From assembly GCA_036346225.1 (NCBI GenBank), contig JARFIW010000170.1, forward strand, positions 8,618,501 to 8,682,500: a stretch of DNA of 64,000 nt. The letters are read 5' to 3'. The translations under genes and the position numbers were made by a program. The notes below the pieces were generated by a model. The model did not search any database, was not told where the DNA came from, and saw only the letters and a program-made list of their open reading frames with translations. Origin of the DNA: Platerodrilus igneus. Lineage: Eukaryota > Arthropoda > Insecta > Coleoptera > Lycidae. Every line of letters begins with the position of its first letter. Position 1 is the stretch's first letter. Below are positions 55,641-64,000 of the stretch, one piece after another.

Positions 55641-56252
55641 TTTTGGGAGGATTAGCCTATAAAAAAAAAAAAAATTGTCGATTTTATTTATATTTCAGTC
55701 TTAGCTATAAAGTGTATTACATTAATATTTAAGAAGTTACTTTTCAGTTTTTAGTGTACAATTTAACTTTTAACTTCGTTTTTATCGTTTAAACCGTAAG
55801 ATGGTAAATGTAGCATACTTATGTTTGATAAATAAAATGCGATTGTTATGTACTTCCTTTTGTTCGCTTGTGTCCTTATAAAACATAATTTATATTATTT
55901 ATTTCAAATACTAAGTACGTTTTACTAAAAGATATTAAAACATTCAAGCTCATTTTGCTAAGAAAAACCCCGTTAATTCTAGTTACGTCGATTTCAACCG
56001 AAATAAAGAACTTTAAATTCTTCAGTTTTCCTAAGTTTAAACAACATAACTCGATCTTTTTTAGGTTTTTTTAAACAATTGCATTTTTTTCTTGTTTCTA
56101 ATGCATCTTCAGCTATATTTTACCTTAAAACTGCAAATAAAATTTAATTTTTTAACATTGGTACCACATTGCAAACAGACAAACTTTCAACTCAAATTTC
56201 TCAAAAGTAACGCGACTGCAGATACGCGGTTCTTTCTTAGCACGGCAGTATA

Positions 56253-56431
56253 GTCATAGAGAGTTTTTTGTTTTCTGAGTATCTGTTATATAAGTAATAA
56301 GAATTTAGCAATAGCAGCTGGACAAAATAAATACCTATCTTCATGTACCATCTGAGTGTTTTCCTATCGCAGGAATTATACGACAACATCTGATCTTTTC
56401 GATCTACACCAAGTTTATGCTTATTAATCAA
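56253..56431 (-). pseudogene. piggyBac-type transposase, GVDRxDQ segment
   Basis: KHKLGVDRKDQMLSYNSC, DRKTLRWYMKIGIYFVQLLL and LNSYYLYNRYSENKK are diagnostic of piggyBac transposases (the GVDxxDQ block and the following helix). Upstream coding is cut at about 56432 by a run of AATC repeats and an AT tract. The catalytic DDD region that should precede it is not present next to it. Confidence 0.92.
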
Positions 56432-56447
56432 TCAATCAATTTATTAG

Positions 56448-56487
<40 letters not shown>
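56432..56487. repeat. Simple repeats (AATC)n and (AT)n
   Basis: AATCAATCAATCAAT at 56426-56440 followed by (AT)18 from 56451. It may be the 3' tail of a minus-strand retroelement inserted in the piggyBac gene. Confidence 0.7.
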
Positions 56488-56488
<1 letters not shown>

Positions 56489-57194
56489 CTGATCTAGTCT
56501 CTCCACCCCCCCCCCCTTTCTTTCTTTAATTTTTTTTATTTCTTTATTTTATTTCACCCCTTTTTGTCGCGCCTTTTTTTGTAATGTGCACACCTAATGC
56601 ACGCCCCGTACTTGCAACGTTTGGTTGGTTCTTTAATTAAACTGTTTATTACAATGCCTCGACTATTTAAGCTCTTAATTCTCAGGGTGTTCACCTACTT
56701 ATAGTGAGTTCCGTTATAAGTAGATGTGCAATGCCCAACCAAACTGCACACTCTTTTGTTTTAGTACTAAATTTTTAATTTACTTTTGTATATGCTAAAT
56801 TTTTATTACGATCAACGTTGCCTTGTGCCAAATTAAATTACTACCACAAATTTATGACTTTTTTGACGTTTTAAGATATTTCAGCACTCACCTGGATTAT
56901 ACTTCATTCTTGGCCTCTCTAACTGCTGGCTCAAAATCCTCGTAGCCGTATGCGTCTTTACACGGTTGTACTATCTGATAGAATTTTCGTATCGCCTCCA
57001 GGTGTCGTTCTTAAATTTTAGATGCTCCCCAATATCTGAAATAAATAACCCTAATTTAGAATTTGGAATACCCGTTTATGTTACTTCCCCTGCGCTAATT
57101 CTTCTGTCCTAATTTCTGCTTTGAATCCTCCACTACCAATTGTTGCTCTCCTAATTTCGCTCCTCGTGTTCTCAATTAATCCGTCCGCTTTTTC
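56488..57194. other. Gene-free stretch, pyrimidine-rich
   Basis: CCACCCCCCCCCCTTTCTTTC near 56500-56522, then AT-rich sequence without a gene. Confidence 0.5.
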
Positions 57195-57590
57195 GTATTT
57201 TATCCAAATCTAATCGCCGTCCTGTTTCAAATTACTCGATGCCCCGCTATAAACCTTTATCCAAATCACTCTTCGTTCCTTTATCTACCCACTCGATGTC
57301 CTGCTACCTATAAATCTCTATCCAAATCGATCTTCGTTCCTTTAAATAACCACCCTATGTCCTTCTGCCTTTAAATCGCTATCCAAATCAATCCCAAATC
57401 TATTTAAATATTCGTCGCTTCGCCGTCGCTTATATAACCACTCTATGTCCTTCCGCCTTTTAATCTCTATCCAAATCCAACTTCGTCCCTATGTATAACC
57501 ACTCGATTTTCCTTCCGCCTTTCCCAATATCGTTCCAAATCTATTCAAATATTCGTCGCTTCGCCGTCGCACTATTACCAATCTTTACAC
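57195..57590. repeat. Degenerate minisatellite, about 61-bp period
   Basis: TATCCAAATC recurs at 57201, 57258, 57319, 57380 and 57468, with a variant at 57532. The segments between share CTTCGTTCCTTTA, ACCACTCGATGTCCT and GCCTTTAAATC. One step is 88 bp through an extra CAAATCTATTTAAATATTCG block, which itself recurs near 57538. Confidence 0.8.
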
Positions 57591-58368
57591 TTTTTATTAT
57601 CGTCGCCGTTGCTCCTTTATATTTCGCTGCTGCTCTTTACCCTTCTTTATTCAATCAAAAACTATTCAAAAATCAAACACGTTTATTAACTTTTAAATCG
57701 TTACACAAATTAGCACAGTTCTATGAAAACACGTCTTTATACAAAAAAATTTCGAAATAATCTCCCTTTGTTTTCTTTCCAAGGCGACCATTATAACATT
57801 TCTTGCCTACTAAATCATAAAGTACATAACTAAAATCGTCCAATAATATTCAAACACTACGTTTGTGTCGTACATACCATAATTCATGTCTTTTTACACT
57901 TTCATAGTTCACATAATATTCTAGTATTGGTCCTAAATATTTACAGTCCTTCAATCACATTTGACATTTTGATAACTAATAATTTTGAGCTTACAAATTT
58001 TGTCCAAAAGTTGATTCTATTTAAAATAAAAAGCCAAAATAAATCACACTTGAACCTGGATGCGTGGTTGATAGTGAACATCCATAGACGCATCCGGTTT
58101 TTGGACGGCAAATGTACTTTCAATGGACTATAAAATTCAAACTCGGTATAAACCCTTGAGTACTGTGCATCTTACTACGTCATTTAGTCATTTTAATTTA
58201 CCTTTTGGCACTTATATTTCAACTACCATTTTGAATTGTACTTTAGCATATGTAAAGTACGGCAAACATACCTTTTTAAATTATGTGATCAAATATATGG
58301 ATTATTTTGCTTGGCATACACTACCTTGTACTAAACAACCCTTAGAACCCTTGGTAGCTCCCTCAAAC

Positions 58369-58420
<52 letters not shown>

Positions 58421-58439
58421 TGTAGGTGTTGAACATGTC
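57591..58439. other. Gene-free stretch with (AT)n at 58375-58418
   Basis: Short frames only (57491-57760, 57927-58133, 58123-58425 run through it without recognisable domains and end in the AT tract). The minus strand between 57590 and 58370 does not show the missing piggyBac core. Confidence 0.5.
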
Positions 58440-58694
58440 ATTAATATTAAAAATACAAATAAATACTTATATATATGCATATACACATACATATACATAC
58501 ATATCCACACACATACATACATACATAGAAGATGGAGTATACCAATAAATACATACAAATAAAAGGTAGTGTATACACTAAATCCAGTTATATTATAAAA
58601 TCTCCAATCTTACAATAGGAGAAAAGTTATGGATAAATCAAGTTAAATTAAATTAGTTGCTTCTGTCTGCAAAGTAATCATCAAGAGTTTAATA

Positions 58695-61480
58695 GGCCTT
58701 TTTTAAAAGGAAGGTTTTTAATAAGCTACAAAATGCGTTGTTATCCTTTACAGATTTAATGCATATTGGTAGAGCATTGAATATTTTTTTCCCCATATAA
58801 AACCATGATGATTTAATTAAATGTGATTTTGGAATGGGTAGGCGTATGTCTGTTTTGCTCTCTAGTAATTGTATCCAATCTAACTATAGTTCCCTGTGAT
58901 GACTTGTGTTTTTGAAGCAGTTTTGCAGTTTCGAATATGTAAATGCAGGTTAAGATGAGAATACTGTTGTTTATAAAAAAAGGTTTATAGGAGTCTCGAT
59001 TAGCGGCTTTATAAATGTAACGAATGGATCTCTTTTGTAAAATAAATATGGATTTTAATTTCTCTTGTGATGTTGCCCCTCCCCAATAAACAATGCCATA
59101 TCGTAAATAAGATTCAATAATGCAAAGTAGGCCCGTCTTGCTATTTCACTACCAAGTTCAAATGCTATTGTACGAATTGCAAAACAGTTTTTTGAAAGTT
59201 TTTTAGAAAGTATATCTATGTGAGTATGCCATTTCAAAGTGCTCTCAATATAAATACCCAAAAATTTTGTTTCAGTAGTTGTCGAAAGAATAGACTGTCC
59301 AATGGCAATTGGTTGTAGTGTTTCATTGAAGGTCATGATTTTGGTTTTATAGAGATTTAAGCTTAGATCATTACTGTTGTACCACTCCATTATTCTTGCA
59401 ATATCGTGTTGTATCGTATTTGCGAGAACAGTTGCATTTGAATCGGACTATAATATACATGTGTCATCAGCAAATAATATACAAGCTCCTGAAATATTGA
59501 GCTGAAAAATGTCATTAATACAAAGTAAAAATAGGGCAGGCCCTAAAACAGATCCTTGCGGTACTCCACATGATACAGGAATGGGCAAAGATAGTTTATT
59601 AGAGCTTTTGTCTATTTGCATTCTGCCTTCTAGGTAAGTTTTAAACCAGTTTAACGCTACCCCACGAATTCCATATAATTCTAATTTTTGTAATAAGAGT
59701 TTATGACTAACACACTCAAAAGCTTTTGAAATGTCACAAAACATTACTGAGACTATTTTATTATCATTAATATTGAAATAAATGCTATCTAGTAAATTGA
59801 GCATAGCATCATTTGTGTTTAGTTTATTCCGAAATCCAAATTGAATAGGCGATAATATATTAAACTTATTTAAATAACTCAAGAGTCGTAATTACACTAG
59901 TTTTTCTATTATTTTAGATAATGTTGATAATAGTGCTATGGGCCTATGGTTAGAGGCATCTAAAGGATTGCCACATTTATGTAATGGAATAATTATTGCT
60001 GTTTTGAGGGCTGATGGGAACTGCCCTACATTAAAGGATTCATTAATTATGTCTAGAAAGATTTCCTTTGCGTTACTTGAAAGATTATCAATAATTTTTA
60101 GAGATATGTTATCAATGCCTACTGAGTTTTTATTTTTTATTGAGCTTATGTCAGCCATTAGTTCAAGAGGTGTCGCCGGGTAGAAGAAAAAATTTAGATG
60201 CGAGTATGTTTGCTTTATATGTTTCCAAAAAATGTTGGGGTCTAATTTACCATTAATTGATGAGGTGAGCTTGGTAGCAACCGAACATAAATAGGAATTT
60301 AAATAGTTAGGATTTAATTCAACTTTATCTTTATCATTTCGTTTCACATCCATGCCTCGTAGCTCATTTATAATAGTCCATGTTTCTTTCGATTTATTAT
60401 TTGCATTGTTTAGACGATTGTTATAATACATTGACTTAGCTAGCTTAACGGTAGTTCTATAGATCATTCTATATTTAAGGTAGTATTGGCGAAAGGTTTT
60501 ATTGTGAATATATTTTTTCATGTGACCAAAGAAGCGTAAATTTTTTGAAGAAGTTTTTATTCCCATAGTAACCCACGGACTTGTGGTTTTTGTTTTAATT
60601 GAACCCATTGGAAATGACCTTACGATTAACATATTTAACATACTACTAAAGAAGTTAAATTTATCATTAAATGTTTCTTGTAACAAACATCTTTTCCAGT
60701 CGGCTTTGCAGTATGCTTCATTAAATCTCTTAAAGTTTTGCTTTAAAAATAATCTGCCAACTTTTGTTCTAGATTTACTATGATTTTTCCTTACTGATAG
60801 AAGTAAGTCAGCCACTACCACCTGATGATCAGCTAGCCCGTCAATAACCCGTGAAGCAACTGTATCATTGCCAAGATTGGTACATATATAACCAATAAGA
60901 GATCCACCGCCATTTTTGTACCGAGTGAAATCTTTTACATGCATTTGCAAATCAAAAGATAGTAGTAAATTTTCTAAACGATTTTTTGTTGCAGAGACTC
61001 TGGAGTAATCTATATTGAAATCTCCGGCTAGCAGTATTTTACTCTTCTTTGGAAAATTATCAAGTAATAGTTCTAGAAATTTGTTAAGAAGACGTTTATG
61101 TTAGATTGCAGCTGTCCTGGTGATCGATATATGCAAATAATAAAAAGATGTGCATCTTCTCTGAATGCAACAGTAAATTCAAATTGTTGTTCGACAAGCA
61201 GGAATTCAAATGTATGAATAGCTTGATAAAGAGTTTTATACTTACACATTATAAGTGAACCTCCATGAGTTAAACGTGAACGTTGAAATGCAGATATTAT
61301 TGAGTAGTTCTTTATATATACTACTTCGTCTGGGATAAGCCAATGCTCAGTTATTAGTAATATGTCCGGGAAACATAAAGTTTCACATAAAATATGTAAG
61401 TCATCCGTTTTACACCTAATGGACTGAATATTAATTAATAGCACCCTTAGAGTCCCAATCTGAGTTTGTTTATTGACTTT
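58695..61480 (-). pseudogene. LINE J ORF2, endonuclease and reverse transcriptase
   Basis: From 61480: LLINIQSIRCKTDDLHILCE, ILLITEHWL, THGGSLIMCKYK and FIICIYRSPG (61073-61444), one frameshift near 61080, ILLAGDFNIDYS, then one frame from 60950 to about 59055 broken by two stops (near 59889 and 59446): SPWVTMGIKTSSK, SVGIDNISLKIID, NHRPIALLSTLSK, QFGFRNKLNTND, MFCDISKAFECVSH (motif A), SCGVPQGSVLGPALFLL, CILFADDTCIL (motif C) and TETKFLGIYIESTLKW. A shift near 59090 leads to the C-terminus at about 58695 (IFNALPICIKSVKDNNAF). All RT and endonuclease catalytic residues seen are intact. Clade: CR1-like by motif. Confidence 0.92.
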
Positions 61481-61491
61481 TGGATTAAAGT

Positions 61492-62575
61492 TTAGCCTAA
61501 AAAATCCCTATTTAATTCACAAACTTTAGCACTGTGTGGGTTGGACACCTTGGATCTGGGACGATTTGGAATAGCTTGCGTTTCTACTTTCAATGGATTA
61601 ATATTCATGTTCTCAGAAGTGCATTTAATTTCAATTAAATTGCTGCTACTAGTACCTTGATACATTTTTTCGTCTGCTTTTGCTGCATCAGCAATGGCTT
61701 TGCATAGTTTATATTTGCCAGTTTTATTCAGATGAAACCCATGATGAGTGAAGTTTCTTGGAAACACTATTGTATTTATATCAATGAATTTATGTATAGT
61801 GTTGTGTAGTCCATTCATTAGTTCTGAGTTAAAACGATATAAATATTGGTTTAAGTATGGGTGACCATACCAGTATGGCACAGTGATAAATATGGCATTT
61901 GTATCTTTTAAAGCCTTAAGCATTTCAGAAAATAGTACTTTATCAAGTGATTTTCCCTGTATAGCATTATTAGAACCTCCTATTATTGCTACATAATCAT
62001 TCTTGGTGAAGTCTTTTACTTTAGGTCCAATGTGTTCAATAATCTTTTCATAGGTAGCGACTGGTTTAAAAATACACTGAATCTGAGTATTGTTATTAGA
62101 TAGGGATTGCAGTTTATCAAAACAACCTCGTCTATGGTTATCAGCCAGGAGTAATATTCTGGTTTTGTTTTTTACATTGTTAGAATCTTTGTTATTCCCT
62201 TTGTTGTTGATGATGTTAATTTCTCCGGTACAGTGATTTGCTACTGCCGTTGACGACTTATGTTGTTGTTGATGCCCTTGTACGGTAGCTCTTGGGTTAT
62301 TAATTAATTTATTTCTCTTAATATTCAAACTATCATCTGTCTTAAGGCTTCCATTTGAATTTGAATCAGTTTGTATCAAGAAGTGATCATTATGAATGCT
62401 GTTAGAGGTTTTTAAAGAGCTTCTTGTTTCTGTGGTGGTTTCAAAAACTAGGGAGTAAAGAAGCTCTTTCGATAGTTCACTGATGTTGGCTAAAATGTAT
62501 GCTAATAGTGCTCGTTTTTTTATTAGGTCAATTTCATTTAGTTTCATACTGTGCTTGAAATCAAGACACAGTGCC
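61492..62575 (-). pseudogene. LINE J ORF1 with SGNH-hydrolase-like domain
   Basis: The frame is open for 370 codons to TAA 61492, but its first ATG (62604) lies in piggyBac sequence; LINE sequence begins near residue 9, and MKLNEIDLIKKRALL (residue 20) is the first LINE Met, so the true N-terminus may be lost. Residues 60-145 are a polar, Asn/Ser-rich linker. Residues 147-310 resemble a LINE esterase (SGNH) domain: RILLLADNHRRG (block I, 149-160), AIIGGSNNA (block III, 206-214) and HHGFHLNKTGK (block V, 287-297). Block I has Asn where the catalytic Ser (GDS) is expected. Such domains occur in CR1-like LINEs. Confidence 0.8.
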
Positions 62576-63172
62576 TCATTTGTAATAACGGATCCTGTTT
62601 CCAATAATCTTAAATTTTGTTTATCTGAATAGTACCCATGTGTAGCATTAGTCCAAGAAATACTTGTGGTTCATTTACATCTACATCTTTCCAATTAGTC
62701 AATCATGAATTTTCCTTTACACCTGCTAAGAACGTTTGTTCAGCATACTTGTTAGTTTGATCCACGATTAAATTATAGAATCTATCATCCACAAGTATAT
62801 TAAAATAATCTATTGGATAGCTACCTGAAGCTTGTATAAAGAGACCAGTTGGACAGTTAAAAGCAAAATTGTTTTGTAGCATTTCTGGAACATCTTTCCA
62901 AACAACTTTTTCATCATTTACACATGATTTTTTCTCTTTATTTGAAGATGTATGCGAAGCATCATTTTGCAGAATTACAGAATGCGATTTATCAAGCGTT
63001 TCGTTTACTTCATCAGTGGACGATTCAAATTCATTGTCTGTATCGACATTATATTTGCTGCCACTATCTTGATAATCATCACTATCAGCTCATTTGCAAA
63101 CCATGCAAGCTCCTCTTCTGATAATTTAAAATTATTGTGAACCGTAATTTTACGCTTTTTACTTCCACTCAT
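62576..63172 (-). pseudogene. piggyBac-type transposase, N-terminal part
   Basis: ATG at 63172: MSGSKKRKITVHNNFKLSEE, one frameshift near 63090, then an acidic Ser-rich segment (VDTDNEFESSTDEVNETLD), KVVWKDVPEML, GLFIQASGSYPIDYFNILVD, DRFYNLIVDQTNKYAEQTFL, and NEPQVFLGLMLHMGTI then DYWKQDPLL. This is the N-terminal domain of piggyBac transposases. It is cut near 62576 by LINE J. The C-terminal parts at 56253-56431 and 53726-53976 are on the same strand and in the right order, so they may be one gene, minus its catalytic middle. Confidence 0.85.
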
Positions 63173-64000
63173 GGTGATGTATTAGATTACTACAATGACC
63201 AAATATCGACAATGTTTGCTGATATTCAGGTATTTTAGAGATCATTCAATTGAAACTCACTGTTTAGAATTAATATGGTTATATTGTAAATTTGTGGGTG
63301 TAAACTTTGTTGGGGGATAGACTAGTATTTTAATTTAGTGAAACCACCACTCTCGACCACCCGCTTTGGTTTGTTACCTGGTGCATGGAAAACGGACATT
63401 CCGGGCTGTTTGCCGCCATCCTTAGAGACGAAAGGACGTGATGTGTTGTGTCGAGAGTACAGTTGGAACATGATGTGTTTTGCTCAGGTGAGTGTGTTGA
63501 ATTTACATATAAATTGAAGTACTTGGTCACGTGTGTGTGCATATGTATTTATGTACTGGTCCTTTGAAAATTTAGGCTTGATTAATTTAATCAAAATACA
63601 TTTGATCTTCGAGCCGGATTTGAATTAATCTAGTGGATTTATAGTCCATAAAAACACGTAATTTGGCTTTGCGTGTTTTTTATCCTGTGTTGACGCGTAA
63701 TCTACGGCGATCATTAGCGTAAGATATTTGCATAAATATTTGCGTAAATGACGGCGAATTTCGTTAGAAATTAGTGAAAAAGCTCAATTAAATTTGACAT
63801 TACCGCTCACATAATAATATGGCTGTAAAAATAGTATTATATATAGCTTAGTGACTTCAAAAATATTTAAGGTATTTTTAGTAGAATTACATAAAGGTCA
63901 ACCCGCTGTGTGTTGAACTACCTAGTCTTCAGAATAGAGGGTTTGACATTCCTGTCTGTTGCTATCCTTTTAAACATCTTGAAACCTGCTTGAGGGTGGC
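63173..64000. other. Gene-free end of window
   Basis: No supported ORF; the 70-codon minus frame at 63330-63542 has no recognisable domain. The piggyBac 5' terminus (TTAA plus inverted repeat) should lie here but was not identified. Confidence 0.4.

Larger units (their letters stand above)
53981..56248 (+). mobile_element. 2268-bp TIR element of unassigned type
   Basis: CTGCCGTCCTAAGAAAGAAC at 53981-54000 and its reverse complement with one mismatch at 56228-56248 form terminal inverted repeats of at least 21 bp, flanked by TATA on both sides (53977-53980, 56249-56252; TA cannot be excluded). It interrupts the piggyBac-type transposase gene and contains one degenerate gene (54360-55640). CGTATCT words recur inside both ends. 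Confidence 0.85.
58440..62575 (-). mobile_element. LINE J, nearly complete, in a piggyBac-type gene
   Basis: Minus strand: ORF1 (62575-61492), ORF2 (61480-58695) and a 3' region with GTATGTATGTATGTGTG-type repeats (about 58470-58530). It lies within a piggyBac transposase N-terminus. Target duplications were not found by eye. ORF2 needs few corrections, so the copy is fairly young. Confidence 0.88.

Noticed and set aside
56426..56487. A CRISPR-like or functional repeat array at AATC/AT tracts
   Set aside because: Simple microsatellites with no spacers, in an evident eukaryotic transposon context.
62576..62604. ATG at 62604 as start of LINE J ORF1
   Set aside because: On the same DNA another frame gives DYWKQDPLL, a conserved piggyBac block, so this start lies outside the LINE.

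Overview
The window looks like eukaryotic, AT-rich, repeat-saturated DNA of an arthropod, probably an insect. The grounds are the mix of element types: Ty3/Gypsy and BEL/Pao LTR retrotransposons, Jockey/CR1-like, RTE-like and R1/LOA-like LINEs, a Penelope-like element, hAT- and piggyBac-type DNA transposons, MITEs and a tRNA-derived SINE. I find no host single-copy gene, no rRNA and no convincing standalone tRNA gene. I cannot name the order from sequence alone. Almost every coding stretch belongs to a transposable element, and most carry frameshifts or stops.

Layout. 1-4860: Gypsy element G1, its 5' LTR cut by the window edge, inserted in a LINE whose reverse transcriptase ORF resumes at 4861. 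6176-22400: a three-level nest. An RTE-like LINE remnant is split by Gypsy element A (6366-22055, duplication GCAGA), and A is split inside its integrase gene by Gypsy element B (10347-20731, duplication ACAT) with 2.15-kb LTRs. LTR divergence agrees with this order: A's LTRs differ at about 10 of 181 positions, B's by one substitution plus run-length changes. 22401-26275: a Jockey/CR1-like LINE with a PHD-type ORF1, interrupted by a foldback insertion and an AT-rich hairpin. 26276-32985: a minus-strand LINE end, a large gene-free stretch with an LTR-like 3' boundary near 30.77 kb, and several LINE shards. 32986-36482: a degenerate transposon-type gene, a LINE end, a TTAA-flanked MITE and a tandemly duplicated gene end.

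36861-43300 (minus strand): a BEL/Pao element split by an apparently full-length RTE-like LINE (38216-42493) with a 12-bp target duplication; this LINE ends in tandem 3' modules. Another 3' tail of the same family (43316-43960) carries a tRNA-derived SINE. 43961-50560: an unidentified minus-strand gene fragment, LINE fragments, a stand-alone integrase gene remnant, and Penelope-like pieces lying head to head (RT on minus, GIY-YIG on plus). 50561-53035: hAT-type transposase remnant next to a Gypsy integrase fragment. 53360-63172 (minus strand): pieces of piggyBac-type transposase spread over 10 kb, interrupted by a 2268-bp TIR element with an unassigned gene (53981-56248) and by a nearly complete LINE whose ORF1 has an SGNH-hydrolase-like domain (58440-62575).

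No set of genes here works together as a host pathway. Each element supplies, or once supplied, its own gag/pol, endonuclease-RT or transposase. The two B LTR copies differ almost only in homopolymer lengths, so some frameshifts called here may be sequencing or consensus errors.
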